DNA of 64,000 nucleotides from Streptomyces netropsis (GCF_014203545.1 NZ_JACHJG010000003.1:1-64000), one strand, 5' to 3'; shown: positions 36,311 through 46,144, counted from the stretch's first letter. Made by a program: numbers and translations. Notes: a model not told the origin generated them from the sequence alone.

Positions 36311-37489
36311 GTGCGACGTACCGCCGTCACCGCCGCGCTGGCCGCCGCCGCGCTGCTGATCGTCACGGGCTGCTCCACCGGCGAACTCCCCGACGGCGTC
36401 GCCACCTCCGGCGACCGGACGCCGCCGGTGTCCAAGTCCCCCGGCTCCGGCGGGCCTTCGGGCTCCGCCCCGGCCGCCGCCTCCCCCGCCCCGGCCAAGG
36501 GCTCGGTCGAGGTCGTCCGTACGCTCACCACGAAGCTCGGCTCCCCGTGGGGCGTGGCCACGCTGCCCGACGGGGATCTGCTGGTGGCCTCCCGCGACAC
36601 GGCGAAGATCTTCCACGTCGCGGTGAAGGACGGCAAGCAGACCGAGCTGGGCTCGGTGCCCGGCGTCTCGCCGGGCGGCGAGGGCGGGCTGCTGGGCCTC
36701 GCCGTGACCGCCGACTTCGACACCGATCACCAGGTGTACGCCTACTTCACGACCGAGTCCGACAACCGCGTCGCGAGCATGCTCTACGACGGGCGGAAGC
36801 CCGCGGGGCGCCGGCTCGGCGCGCCGAACACGGTCTTCCGGGGCATTCCCAAGGGCACCGTCCACAACGGCGGCCGGATCGCCTTCGGCCCCGACAAGAT
36901 GCTCTACGCGGGCACGGGCGAGAGCGGGCGGCGCGGCCTGGCCCAGGACCAGGAGTCGCTCGGCGGGAAGATCCTGCGCATGACCCCGGACGGCAGACCC
37001 GCCCCGGGCAATCCGCGGGCCGACTCGGTGGTCTACTCCTTGGGGCACCGCAATGTGCAGGGCCTGGCGTGGGACGCGGACAAACGGCTGTGGGCGGCGG
37101 AGTTCGGCCAGGACACCTGGGACGAGCTGAACCTCATCGAGCCGGGCAAGAACTACGGCTGGCCGCTGGTCGAGGGCAAGGGCGGCAGGAGCGGCTACGT
37201 GGACCCCGTCGCACAGTGGAAGACCGCCGACGCCTCCCCCAGCGGCCTCGCCTACGCGCAGGGCTCGCTGTGGCTCGCCGGTCTGCGCGGCGAGCGGCTC
37301 TGGCGCGTCCCGCTGGCGGGCGCCGGGCCGGCGGCCGCCCCGCAGCCGTTCCTGCCGGGCGAGTACGGGCGGCTGCGGACGGTCGTCGCGGCGGACGACG
37401 GCGGGCTGTGGCTCACGACGAGCAACACCGACGGTCGCGGCAAGCCCGGTGACCAGGACGATCGTCTGCTGCGGCTGAAGGTGGGCTGA
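36311..37489 (+). CDS. Lipoprotein sorbosone/glucose dehydrogenase-like beta-propeller (PQQ type)
   Basis: 392-residue exported lipoprotein. The signal ends in the lipobox IVTGC (Cys near 21), then a Pro/Ser/Ala-rich spacer (to about 65), then a six-bladed GSDH propeller. Conserved elements are LGSPWGVATLPDGDLLVASR, GGEGGLLGLAV, VHNGGRIAFGPDKMLYAGTGE, VYSLGHRNVQGLAWD and AEFGQDTWDELNLIEPGKNYGWP, the last two with the PQQ and Ca2+ region. It would oxidise sugars outside the membrane if PQQ is available. GTG 36311 has AGGA upstream. Confidence 0.88.
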   Translation: MRRTAVTAALAAAALLIVTGCSTGELPDGVATSGDRTPPVSKSPGSGGPSGSAPAAASPAPAKGSVEVVRTLTTKLGSPWGVATLPDGDLLVASRDTAKIFHVAVKDGKQTELGSVPGVSPGGEGGLLGLAVTADFDTDHQVYAYFTTESDNRVASMLYDGRKPAGRRLGAPNTVFRGIPKGTVHNGGRIAFGPDKMLYAGTGESGRRGLAQDQESLGGKILRMTPDGRPAPGNPRADSVVYSLGHRNVQGLAWDADKRLWAAEFGQDTWDELNLIEPGKNYGWPLVEGKGGRSGYVDPVAQWKTADASPSGLAYAQGSLWLAGLRGERLWRVPLAGAGPAAAPQPFLPGEYGRLRTVVAADDGGLWLTTSNTDGRGKPGDQDDRLLRLKVG

Positions 37490-37566
37490 CCGGCCGGGGC
37501 CGCGCCCGAAGGGACGCGCGAACCGTCTGCCTACACTGAGGGGGACAGTTGAGCGAGGGGGTTGAC

Positions 37567-37731
37567 GTGTTCAACGTATTCGAAGAACTGTTCTCGCCCG
37601 GGCGGAAGCACGAGGAAGAGGAGCAGAACCGGCTGGAGCTGGTTCGCGACGACGTCGGCGACGCCGACCCGGGCAAGGGCCCGATCGACCTCGAGTCCGG
37701 TCAGGTGGTCATCCGGCCTCGGCAGGGCTGA
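37567..37731 (+). CDS. Small conserved acidic protein (DUF6191-like)
   Basis: 54 residues, MFNVFEELFSPGRKHEEEEQNRLELVRDDVGDADPGKGPIDLESGQVVIRP. It resembles an actinobacterial family of unknown function that I know as DUF6191; the family name is from memory. GTG 37567 has GAGGGG six bases upstream; an in-frame TTG at 37549 is less likely. The last 23 bases overlap the end of the convergent LAL regulator gene. Confidence 0.75.
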   Translation: MFNVFEELFSPGRKHEEEEQNRLELVRDDVGDADPGKGPIDLESGQVVIRPRQG

Positions 37732-40700
37732 ACAACCGGAACCGGTGGGCCAGGGCCGCCGCCTCGCCACGGCCCGAAACCCCCAGCTTGGCGAGGATGT
37801 TGGACACGTGCACGCTCGCCGTCTTCGGCGAGATGAACAGCTCCTCGGCTATCCGGCGGTTGCTGTGGCCCATCGCGACCAGCCGGAGGACGTCCCGCTC
37901 GCGCGGGGTGAGACCGAGCGACTCGGCGGGCGCGGGCTCCTCGGCGGCCGGCGGCGGCGCGGTGGCCGCGGTGAGCGGCAGCCGGGCACGGCGGGCCAGC
38001 AGTTCCACCGCCTCGCGCAGGGGCCGGGCACCGATCCGGTCCGCGGTCGCGTAGGCCTGCCTGAGCGGCTCCGCGGCGGCCTCCGCGCCGGATCCGTCGG
38101 TGGCCAGCAGGGCCTCGGCCCAGCGGTAGCGGACCCGGGCCAGCTCGTAGGGGCGGTCCGTGGCCTCGAAGGCGGCCACCGCGTCCGCCCAGCGGCCCGC
38201 GTCCTGCCGGCCGTCCTCGGCCCGCTGGAGTTCGGCCTCCAGGAAGATCCCGTACGCGTCCCAGACGGGCACGGCCCGGGCGAGCTGCTCGGCCCCGGCC
38301 CGGATCCGGGCGAGCACGCCGGCCCGGCCGGGCTCGGCTGCGGGCAGACCGCGGGCGTCGGCCTCGGCCGTGGCGGCGGCCACCAGGAGCGGCCAGACGT
38401 AGCGCTGGACGGCCGGGTTCACCCCTTGGTCCAGCACGCCGTCCAGGGCGGTGCGGCCCTCGGTGATCCTGCCCCGGGCGGCGGCGAGCTCGACGGTGAA
38501 GCGGGCCAGGGGGATGGTGTGCTGCGGTTCCGGCTGGTGGGCGTCGTAGTGCTCACGGGCGGTGGCCAGCTCGCGCTCGGCGGTCTCCCACTGGCCTCGG
38601 GCCAGTGCCAGCCGGGTGAAGCGGTTGGCGGCGATGCCGCGCGACTTGCGGCTCTGGGCGATGCGCAGGCACTCGCGGGCGGCCTCCTCCGACTCCTCCC
38701 AGCGGGCGAGCGAGAACAGGGACTCGGACTCGTTCCCGAACACCCAGGCACGGGCGTCGGGCAGGCCGTAGCGGCGCAGTTCCCGGACCCCCTCGGCCGC
38801 CACCTCGACGGCCTCCGCCGACCGGCCGACGCCCTCCAGGGCGGAGGCCAGGTTGATGTAGCACCGGCCGAGCACGTGCACGTTGCCCAGCTCGACGACG
38901 CGCCCGCAGACCGCGCGCATCTCGGCGATGCCGCCCTCCGCGTCCCCCGCGTCGATCTTCAGGCCGGCCAGGGTGAGCCGGGCGTTGAGCTCCGTGCCCT
39001 CGGCGCCGACGAGGCGGGACAGCTCGACGGCCCGTTCGGCGGTGCCGTGGCTCCCCGGCCCGGGGGTGTGGGTGGCCTCCCAGGCGGCGACCTGCGTCAG
39101 CACCTCGGCGTGCACGGCGGACGGCGGAAGCCCGCGCACCAGCTCCTGCGCGTGTGCGAACTCCACCCGGGCGTCGCCCCGGCCGAGGGCTCCCAGCATC
39201 CTGCCGCGCTGGGTCCGGAACCAGGCGGCCCGCAGCGGGTCCTTGTCCTCGTCGAGCTGGCGCAGCCCGCGCTTGATGAGCGCGAGGGCCCGTTCCCGGT
39301 CGCCCGCCATCTGCGCGGCGACGACGATCTCGGCCAGCAGGTCCAGCCGGCGCAGGGCCTCGTCGCTACAGCCGCACGCCGGGTAGACCCCCGCGTCGTC
39401 GACGGGGCGCTGGCGTTCGAGGACCTCGGCCGGCACGTCCTCCCACAGCTCCAGCGCGCGCTCCAGCAGCCGTAGTTGCTCGGCGTAGGCGTAGCGGCCG
39501 CGGGCCCGCACCGACGCGTCGAGCACGGCGGGCAGCGCCTTGGCCGGGTCGTGGGCGTGGTACCAGTAGCTGGCCAGGCGGGCGGGGCGTTCGTCGGCCC
39601 GGACGATCCCGGGCTCGGCCTCCAGTGCCTCGGCGTAGCGGCGGTTGAGCCGGGAGCGCTCGCCGGGCAGCAGGTCGTCCACGACGGCCTCGCGCACCAG
39701 GGCGTGCCGGAAGCGGTAGCCGTCGCCGTCGGGGGTGGGGAGCAGGATGTTGGCGCCGACGGCCGAGCGCAGCGCTTCGATCAGCTCGTCCTCGCCGAAG
39801 CCGGTGACGGCGCGCAGCAGTTCGTACTCGACGGCGGAGCCGCCCTCGGCGGCGATGCGGACCACGCGCTGCACGCGGTCCGGCAGCGCCTCGACCCTGA
39901 CGAGCAGCAGGTCGCGGAGGGACTCGCTGAGCCCGGTGGAGCAGCCGCAGGAGAGGGAGGCGACGATCTCCTCGACGAAGAAGGCGTTGCCGTCGGAGCG
40001 CTCGAAGATCCGGTCGAGGAGCTCGCGATCGGGGCGGGCGCCGCTGATGCCGGTGAGCTGGGCGCCCACTTCGGCGCGGGTGAAGCGGGAGAGCTCGACG
40101 CGGTGCACGCTGCGCGTGCGGTCGAGTTCGGCGAGGAAGGGGCGCAGCGGGTGGCGGCGGTGGATGTCGTCGGAGCGGTAGGTGGCGACGATGACCAGCC
40201 GGGCGGTCTGGAGCGAACGGAAGAGATAGCCGAGGAGCTCGCGGGTGGAGCGGTCGGCCCAGTGCAGGTCCTCGATGGCGAGCACGAGCGTGCGGTCGGC
40301 GGTGAGCCGCTCCAGCAGCCGGGCGGTCAGCTCGAACAGCCGGGCGCGGCCGTCCTCGTCGTGCGACTCGCGGGCGGTCTCGCCGAGCTCGGGCAGCAGC
40401 CGCGCCAGCTCGCCCTCCTGGCCGGCGGCGGCGTCGGCGAGGGCGTCGCCGAGCTTGCGGTGCAGGGCGCGCAGGGCGGTGGAGACGGGCGCGAACGGCA
40501 GGCCGTCCGCGCCGATCTCCACGCATCCGCCGACCGCGGTGACCGCGCCCGCCGCCGCGGCGGCGGTCAGGAACTCCTCGACGAGCCGGGTCTTGCCCAC
40601 GCCGGCCTCGCCGCCGACGAGCAGCGCCTGAGGTTCGCCGTCGGCGGCACGGGCGAGCGCGTCGGTGAGCGCGGCCAGTTCGTCGGAGCGGCCGACGAAC

Positions 40701-40738
40701 ACCGGGCTGACGTTGGTGTTCTGCACGGTGCTGAGCAT
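37709..40738 (-). CDS. LAL-family LuxR regulator with AAA/TPR sensor
   Basis: 1009-residue large ATP-binding regulator. An AAA/NB-ARC-like module carries Walker A GGEAGVGKT (42-50) and Walker B LVLAIED (151-157). A long TPR-like region (about 380-930) follows and a LuxR HTH (941-1000: LTPRERDVLRLVAMGHSNRRIAEELFISPKTASVHVSNILAKLGV). Two CGCS motifs (Cys264/266 and Cys455/457) stand out and could bind metal or sense redox. ATG 40738 is chosen; the frame continues upstream through a 15-bp tandem repeat that is probably noncoding. Targets and inducer unknown. Its 3' end overlaps the small gene at 37567-37731. Confidence 0.87.
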   Translation of the reverse strand: MLSTVQNTNVSPVFVGRSDELAALTDALARAADGEPQALLVGGEAGVGKTRLVEEFLTAAAAAGAVTAVGGCVEIGADGLPFAPVSTALRALHRKLGDALADAAAGQEGELARLLPELGETARESHDEDGRARLFELTARLLERLTADRTLVLAIEDLHWADRSTRELLGYLFRSLQTARLVIVATYRSDDIHRRHPLRPFLAELDRTRSVHRVELSRFTRAEVGAQLTGISGARPDRELLDRIFERSDGNAFFVEEIVASLSCGCSTGLSESLRDLLLVRVEALPDRVQRVVRIAAEGGSAVEYELLRAVTGFGEDELIEALRSAVGANILLPTPDGDGYRFRHALVREAVVDDLLPGERSRLNRRYAEALEAEPGIVRADERPARLASYWYHAHDPAKALPAVLDASVRARGRYAYAEQLRLLERALELWEDVPAEVLERQRPVDDAGVYPACGCSDEALRRLDLLAEIVVAAQMAGDRERALALIKRGLRQLDEDKDPLRAAWFRTQRGRMLGALGRGDARVEFAHAQELVRGLPPSAVHAEVLTQVAAWEATHTPGPGSHGTAERAVELSRLVGAEGTELNARLTLAGLKIDAGDAEGGIAEMRAVCGRVVELGNVHVLGRCYINLASALEGVGRSAEAVEVAAEGVRELRRYGLPDARAWVFGNESESLFSLARWEESEEAARECLRIAQSRKSRGIAANRFTRLALARGQWETAERELATAREHYDAHQPEPQHTIPLARFTVELAAARGRITEGRTALDGVLDQGVNPAVQRYVWPLLVAAATAEADARGLPAAEPGRAGVLARIRAGAEQLARAVPVWDAYGIFLEAELQRAEDGRQDAGRWADAVAAFEATDRPYELARVRYRWAEALLATDGSGAEAAAEPLRQAYATADRIGARPLREAVELLARRARLPLTAATAPPPAAEEPAPAESLGLTPRERDVLRLVAMGHSNRRIAEELFISPKTASVHVSNILAKLGVSGRGEAAALAHRFRLFSPAEAG

Positions 40739-40801
40739 CGCACAGCCGTCCGACAATGGGGTACGGATATCCACGGACCCGGGGGCCGGCACGTCCGTCG
40801 C

Positions 40802-40861
40802 GGTCACGGCTGTCGTGGTCACGGCTGTCGTGGTCACGGCTGTCGCTGTCATGGCTGTCGT
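40802..40861. repeat. 15-bp tandem repeat upstream of the LAL gene
   Basis: Four copies of GGTCACGGCTGTCGT, the first two exact, the third and fourth with one and three changes. It lies between the LAL start and the next gene upstream, where the LAL promoter should be. Confidence 0.8.
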
Positions 40862-40899
40862 GGGCGGGGTCGCCGTGGGCATGGTCGCCGCCACGGTGC

Positions 40900-41118
40900 T
40901 CAGGCGGCGACGCGGTGCGAACGGTGGTGGAGCCGGGCGAGGCGCCGGGTGCCGGTGGACCTCACCCGCCCCTCGGCTTCCCGGCGTACCTGACGGGTCT
41001 CGCGGGCGTCCTCGGTCCGGGCGGCGAGCCGGGCCTCGTGGGCCAGCCGGTGTTCGGCGGCCTCACGGGCGAAGTCGGCGGCGCGGAAGTGGTGGAGTGT
41101 GAGGTTGAAGTCGAACAT
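40900..41118 (-). CDS. Small Arg-rich hypothetical protein (72 aa)
   Basis: MFDFNLTLHHFRAADFAREAAEH... 72 residues, strongly basic with a predicted long helix and His/Arg-rich tail (RLARLHHRSHRVAA). ATG 41118 has GGGGGA upstream. No domain recognised. Lies between the MMPL transporter and the LAL regulator on the same strand. Confidence 0.65.
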   Translation of the reverse strand: MFDFNLTLHHFRAADFAREAAEHRLAHEARLAARTEDARETRQVRREAEGRVRSTGTRRLARLHHRSHRVAA

Positions 41119-41265
41119 GGCGTTCCCCCTGGTGATGACGGGCTTCTCGGTTCGGCGGGCCTTTCTTGGCCCACGAGAAGCTTCGTCTCCCAGGGGGGTC
41201 GCGCACATCGGGCGACTGCCTCATCCGAGACCCCGGTGGGGCCTTAGGTAAGCACCCGGCCCTGC

Positions 41266-43497
41266 TCAGAGAGCTTTGGAGGGAACCTTGGCGGACTCGG
41301 CCGCCGTCGGCAGCGGGATGAGATCCACCGGGCTCGCCGGGACCGCCGTGCTGTGCTCGGACGGTTCGATGCTGATGCGCGGCAGCCTGCGGTCCAGCCA
41401 CTTCGGCAGCCACCAGTTGGCGCCGCCCAGCATGTGCATGAGGGCCGGGACCAGCAGGGTCCGCAGGACGAAGGCGTCCAGGGCGACGGCCGAGGCCAGT
41501 CCGATGCCGAACATCGCGATGACGCGGTCGCCGCTGAGGACGAAGGCCAGGAAGACGGCGATCATGATGACCGCGGCGGAGTTGATGACGCGGCTGGTCT
41601 CGGCGAGGCCGACGCGGACGGCCCGGGTGTTGTCGCGGGTGGCGAGCCACTCCTCGTACATCCGGCTGACCAGGAAGACCTGGTAGTCCATGGAGAGTCC
41701 GAAGAGCACCGAGACCATCACGACCGGCAGGAACGGCTCGATCGGGCCCGCGGCACCGAGGCCGAGCAGCTCGCTGCCCCAGCCCCACTGGAACATCGCG
41801 GTGACGACGCCGAAGGAGGAGGCGACGGCGGCGATGTTCATCGCGGCGGCCTTGAGCGGGATGCCGATGCTGCGGAACGCCAGGAGCAGCAGGACGCAGC
41901 CGAGGCCGACGACCGCGCCGACGAACAGCGGCAGCTTGCCGAGGATGACCTGGGCGAAGTCGTCGTAGCTCGCGGTCACCCCGCCGACGTGGACGTCCAT
42001 GCCGCTGGTGGCGGTGGCCTTCGGCAGGACGTCGGCGCGCAGCCGCTCGACGAGGTCGCTGGTGTCGGTGGACTGCGGGGAGGCGGTGGGGACGACGGTG
42101 ATCACACCGGTGTCGCCGCTGCCGCTGAGGGTGGAGGAGCTGACGGAGGCGACGCCCTCGGTCTGCCGGAGGGTGTCGGGCAGCTTGTCGAAGGCGAGCC
42201 GGTCGGCGGCGCCGCCCAGGTCGGCGACGAGGGTCAGCGGGCCGTTGATGCCGGGCCCGAAGCCCTCGCCGAGCATGTCGTACGCCTGGCGGGTCGAGGA
42301 GGTCGCCGGGTTGTTGCCCTGGTCGGAGGTGCCCAGGTGGAGGGAGAGCGTGGGCAGGGCCAGCACCAGCATGACGGCCGCGGCGAGGGTGCCCAGCAGC
42401 TTGGGGTGGCGCTCGACGAAGGCGGACCAGCGGGCGGCGAGCCCGGTGGGGATCTCCGGCCGCGGGCCGTGCTCGGCCAGCCGGCGGCGTTCGCGGCGGC
42501 TGAGCGCCCGCGGCCCGATGACGCCGAGGAGGGCGGGCAGCAGGGTGACGGAGGCGGCGACGGTGAGGACGACGGTGAGGGAGGCGGCGACGGCGACGCC
42601 GTTGAGGAAGCTGAGCCGCAGGATGAGCATGCCGAGCAGGGCGACGCACACGGTGCCGCCGGCGAAGACGACGGCGCGCCCGGTGGTGGCGACGGCCCGT
42701 TCCGCCGCGACGTGCACGGGGAGCCCGGCCCGCAGGCCCCGGCGGTGCCGGGTGACGATGAACAGGGCGTAGTCGATGCCCACCCCGAGCCCGATGAGGG
42801 TGCCCAGCATGGGGGCGAAGTCCGCGACGGACATCAGATGGCCGAGCAGGACGGTGCCCATGGCGGCGGTGCCCACGCCCACGAGGGCCGTGGCGATGGG
42901 CAGCAGGCTCGCGGCCAGCGAGCCGAAGACGAGGAAGAGCACGACGGCGGCGATGACGACGCCGATGATCTCGCTGAGGTGGCCGCTCTTGCCCTCGGCG
43001 GCGCCGGCGGCGCTGCCGCCGACCGCGACGTCCAGATTGCCGGTGGCGGCGGACCGCGCGGTGTCGATCACCCGCTGGACGTCGCCCTTGGCGAGCTCGC
43101 CGGAGGTCGGCTCGAAGCTGAGGGAGGCGTAGGCGGTGTGCCCGTCGGCGCTGATCCGGCTCGCGCCGTCACTGCCGTAGGGGCCGCTGACCGAGGCCAC
43201 GCCGGGCAGCTCGACGACCTCACGCAGGGTGTCGGTCATGCGCTGCTCGACGTCGGCCGCCCGTACGGTGCCCTGGTCGGTGTGCCAGACGAGGGTGGCG
43301 CTGTCGCCGCCCTGGCCGGGGAACGCCTTCTCCAGGAGGGCGGTGGCACGGGACGCTTCGGTGCCGGGGACGGTGTAGTCGTTGGAGTACGCGGACCCCG
43401 TCAACGTCGCGGCGGCGGTCGTGCCCGCAAGGGCGACGAGCCACAGCACGATGACGACGAAACGGCGGCGCAGGCACCACCGGGCAAGTGAGGTCAA
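41266..43497 (-). CDS. MMPL family RND-type exporter
   Basis: 743-residue lipid or metabolite exporter with two repeats, each a helix, a large extracellular domain and five to six helices. The proton-relay regions are GLGVGIDYALFIVTRHR near 240 and VLFGLSMDYQVFLVSRMYEEW near 600. The N-terminus is MTSLARWCLRRRFVVIVLWLVALAGTT. It begins at TTG 43497 with only a weak GGGAAG upstream. Mycobacterial relatives export cell-envelope lipids; the Streptomyces substrate is unknown. Confidence 0.9.
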   Translation of the reverse strand: MTSLARWCLRRRFVVIVLWLVALAGTTAAATLTGSAYSNDYTVPGTEASRATALLEKAFPGQGGDSATLVWHTDQGTVRAADVEQRMTDTLREVVELPGVASVSGPYGSDGASRISADGHTAYASLSFEPTSGELAKGDVQRVIDTARSAATGNLDVAVGGSAAGAAEGKSGHLSEIIGVVIAAVVLFLVFGSLAASLLPIATALVGVGTAAMGTVLLGHLMSVADFAPMLGTLIGLGVGIDYALFIVTRHRRGLRAGLPVHVAAERAVATTGRAVVFAGGTVCVALLGMLILRLSFLNGVAVAASLTVVLTVAASVTLLPALLGVIGPRALSRRERRRLAEHGPRPEIPTGLAARWSAFVERHPKLLGTLAAAVMLVLALPTLSLHLGTSDQGNNPATSSTRQAYDMLGEGFGPGINGPLTLVADLGGAADRLAFDKLPDTLRQTEGVASVSSSTLSGSGDTGVITVVPTASPQSTDTSDLVERLRADVLPKATATSGMDVHVGGVTASYDDFAQVILGKLPLFVGAVVGLGCVLLLLAFRSIGIPLKAAAMNIAAVASSFGVVTAMFQWGWGSELLGLGAAGPIEPFLPVVMVSVLFGLSMDYQVFLVSRMYEEWLATRDNTRAVRVGLAETSRVINSAAVIMIAVFLAFVLSGDRVIAMFGIGLASAVALDAFVLRTLLVPALMHMLGGANWWLPKWLDRRLPRISIEPSEHSTAVPASPVDLIPLPTAAESAKVPSKAL

Positions 43498-43844
43498 AAT
43501 CGCTGCTTCCCGTGTATCGCGTCGATCTCACCGGGCGGAACCCGTGGTGCCGATCGCATGGCTACTGGGACGGAAGGGCCACCGCCGATAGTGGTCGGGG
43601 GTCCTATGCCGAGCAACTCTGACAGCCAGAAAAGATCATTTGTCCCTTTTGTGGGTTAGCCCACAAGGCGCTAACAGGGAGCCGAACGGGCGTATCAGCC
43701 GGTGACGGATCCCCGTCGGGTGCGGCAGGGACGGGCGTCGCGAACGGTTCCCGGCATGCCCGTGGGGGCCGGCCGGGGAAGTCCCCCGACCGGCCCCCAC
43801 GGGTCGATGCGCGAACGGCGCCGGGCTCACGCCACGGGATCGCG
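43498..43844. other. 347-base gap between AMIN-like and MMPL genes
   Basis: Holds the terminator of the AMIN-like gene (43759-43803) and the MMPL promoter region. An AT-richer patch at 43625-43680 may hold the promoter. No convincing reading frame. Confidence 0.5.
43759..43803 (-). terminator. Terminator of the AMIN-like gene
   Basis: CCCGTGGGGGCCGG (43759-43772) pairs with CCGGCCCCCACGGG (43790-43803), and a GGGG/CCCC pair closes the loop. It lies 42 bases beyond the stop codon. Confidence 0.75.
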
Positions 43845-44435
43845 TCAGCCCAGGACGTCCCACCGGTGGGCGACGTCGATCACGATGCGGTGGTCCCACT
43901 GGAAGACCCGGAACGGCAGCCGGGCACGGACGCCCACACCGATCTGGGTGTCGCCCTCGAAGCTGCTGGCGAACCGGGTGTCCTTGAAGGTGCGGTAGCC
44001 CGTGACGTCCACGCCCGGCAGCCGCTGCCCCGCCTTCGCGCGGTAGGTCGCCTTGCCCGTGGCCGGGTCGTAGCTGGGCGCCGCGACCCGGACCTCCAGG
44101 ATCGCGCCGCCGGCGACGGGGATGACATCGCCCGAGCCGTCCTGGTTCAGCTTGTCGACGTAGCCGACCCGGTACCCGATCGCGCGGTGACCGGCGCCCT
44201 GTATGTCGAGGACCATGCGGTCGAAACACTCGTGCCGCCCGGTTCTCACGTCGGTCAGCGGCCTGTACGCGGGGTCGGCGCCGGACTTGCCGTAGCTTCC
44301 CCAGCCGACCTCGCACATCGCCGAGGACGGGCCGGTCCCCGCCGCGGTCCGGGACGCCGAGACCGGAGCCGTCGCCGCCGCCAGCCCGGCACCCGCCAGC
44401 ATCAGCGCCGCCAGCGCTGTACTCCACCGTCGCAT
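43845..44435 (-). CDS. Secreted AMIN-like domain protein
   Basis: 196-residue exported protein with a Sec signal (MRRWSTALAALMLAGAGLAAATAPVSA). The mature part carries an AMIN-like beta fold (GRHECFDRMVLDIQGAGHRAIGYRVGYVDKL...FRVFQWDHRIVIDVAH), common in actinobacterial envelope proteins. Two cysteines (CEVGW and HECFD) may pair. Start ATG 44435, preceded by a G-rich GGGGTAGG. Confidence 0.75.
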   Translation of the reverse strand: MRRWSTALAALMLAGAGLAAATAPVSASRTAAGTGPSSAMCEVGWGSYGKSGADPAYRPLTDVRTGRHECFDRMVLDIQGAGHRAIGYRVGYVDKLNQDGSGDVIPVAGGAILEVRVAAPSYDPATGKATYRAKAGQRLPGVDVTGYRTFKDTRFASSFEGDTQIGVGVRARLPFRVFQWDHRIVIDVAHRWDVLG

Positions 44436-44553
44436 GCACCTACCCCCAGCCTTCGCGTACGGACTCCGAACCGGCCCGTTTCCCGGGATCATGCCGGACC
44501 ATTCGGAATGCGCACCCCACACCGACCAATTCCGGCCAATGCACCCATGCGCA

Positions 44554-44584
44554 AAGGCCGCCCCTCGGTGAGAGGGGCGGCCTT
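44554..44584 (-). terminator. gatB terminator
   Basis: AAGGCCGCCCCTC (44554-44566) pairs with GAGGGGCGGCCTT (44572-44584), a 13-bp stem followed leftwards by TTT, shortly after the gatB stop. Confidence 0.85.
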
Positions 44585-44621
44585 GTGTTCTACGAATGCG
44601 CTGCTGGACGCGGTGCGGGGA

Positions 44622-46130
44622 TCAGCCCTCGACGCCCAGCTTCTCGAGAATCAGCTCACGGACGCGCGCCGCGTCCGCCTGGCCGCGGGTGGCCTTCATG
44701 ACCGCGCCGACGAGCGCGCCCGCCGCCGCGACCTTGCCGGAGCGGATCTTGTCGGCGATGCCCGCGTTGGCCGCGATGGCCTCGTCCACGGCCGTGCCCA
44801 GCGCGCCCTCGTCGGAGACGACCGCGAGACCGCGGCCGGCGACGACCGCGTCCGGGTCGCCCTCGCCCGCGAGCACGCCCTCGATGACCTGACGGGCGAG
44901 CTTGTCGTTGAGGGAGCCCTCGGCGACCAGCGCGCACACCCGGGCGACCTGCTCCGGGGTGATCTCCAGGGCGGCGAGGTCGGTACCGGCCTCGTTCGCC
45001 CGGCGGGCCAGCTCACCCATCCACCACTTGCGCGCGGAGGCGGCGTCCGCGCCCGCGTCGATGGTGGCGACGATCAGGTCGACGGCACCGGCGTTGAGGA
45101 TGGACTGCATGTCGTGCTCGGAGACGCCCCACTCCTCGCGCAGCCGGTTGCGGCGCACGCGCGGCAGCTCGGGCAGGCCCTTGCGGAGCTCCTCGACCCA
45201 CTCCCGGGAGGGAGCGACCGGCACCAGGTCCGGCTCGGGGAAGTAGCGGTAGTCCTCGGCGTTGTCCTTGATGCGACCCGCCGTGGTCGACCCGTCCTCC
45301 TCGTGGAAGTGCCGGGTCTCCTGCACGATCGTGCCGCCGGAGGACAGCACCGCCGCGTGCCGCTGGATCTCGAAGCGGGCGGCGCGCTCGACGCTCCGCA
45401 GCGAGTTGACGTTCTTCGTCTCCGAGCGGGTGCCGAACTTCTCGGTGCCGTTCGGGCGCAGCGACAGGTTCACGTCGCAGCGCATCTGGCCCTGCTCCAT
45501 GCGGGCCTCGGAGACGCCGAGCGCCTTGATGAGCTCGCGCAGCTCGGCGACGTAGGCCTTGGCGACCTCGGGGGCCCGCTCGCCCGCGCCCTCGATCGGC
45601 TTGGTGACGATCTCGATGAGCGGGATGCCGGCCCGGTTGTAGTCGAGCAAGGAGTGGGACGCGCCGTGGATGCGGCCGGTGGCGCCGCCGACGTGCAGCG
45701 ACTTGCCGGTGTCCTCCTCCATGTGGGCGCGCTCGATCTCCACGCGGAAGATCTCGCCGTCCTCCAGCTGGACGTCCAGGTAGCCGTTGAAGGCGATGGG
45801 CTCGTCGTACTGGGAGGTCTGGAAGTTCTTCGGCATGTCCGGATAGAAGTAGTTCTTCCGGGCGAAGCGGCACCACTCGGCGATCTCGCAGTGCAGCGCG
45901 AGACCGATCTTCACGGCCGACTCGACGCCGATCGCGTTGACGACCGGCAGCGAGCCGGGCAGGCCGAGGCAGGTGGGGCAGGTCTGCGAGTTGGGCTCGG
46001 CGCCCAGCTCCGTGGAGCAGCCGCAGAACATCTTGGTCCTGGTGCCGAGCTCGACATGGACTTCGAGGCCCATGACGGGGTCGTAGGACGCCAGCGCGTC
46101 CTCGTACGACACCAGATCAATGGTGGTCAC
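44622..46130 (-). CDS. gatB: Asp/Glu-tRNA(Asn/Gln) amidotransferase subunit B
   Basis: tRNA-binding and kinase subunit of GatCAB, which turns Glu-tRNA(Gln) into Gln-tRNA(Gln), and Asp-tRNA(Asn) where that occurs. The 502 residues contain [25 protein letters not shown] and CPTCLGLPG with the zinc cysteines, the [21 protein letters not shown] loop and a C-terminal YqeY-like tail domain. GTG 46130. Last gene of gatC-gatA-small membrane gene-gatB. Confidence 0.96.
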   Translation of the reverse strand: MTTIDLVSYEDALASYDPVMGLEVHVELGTRTKMFCGCSTELGAEPNSQTCPTCLGLPGSLPVVNAIGVESAVKIGLALHCEIAEWCRFARKNYFYPDMPKNFQTSQYDEPIAFNGYLDVQLEDGEIFRVEIERAHMEEDTGKSLHVGGATGRIHGASHSLLDYNRAGIPLIEIVTKPIEGAGERAPEVAKAYVAELRELIKALGVSEARMEQGQMRCDVNLSLRPNGTEKFGTRSETKNVNSLRSVERAARFEIQRHAAVLSSGGTIVQETRHFHEEDGSTTAGRIKDNAEDYRYFPEPDLVPVAPSREWVEELRKGLPELPRVRRNRLREEWGVSEHDMQSILNAGAVDLIVATIDAGADAASARKWWMGELARRANEAGTDLAALEITPEQVARVCALVAEGSLNDKLARQVIEGVLAGEGDPDAVVAGRGLAVVSDEGALGTAVDEAIAANAGIADKIRSGKVAAAGALVGAVMKATRGQADAARVRELILEKLGVEG

Positions 46131-46144
46131 GGAAAACTAACCTC

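Noticed and set aside
40739..40894. N-terminal extension of the LAL protein through the 15-bp repeats
   Set aside because: It yields a TAVVTTAVV-type repeat peptide unlike any LAL N-terminus; family members begin shortly before the VGR..E...L segment.
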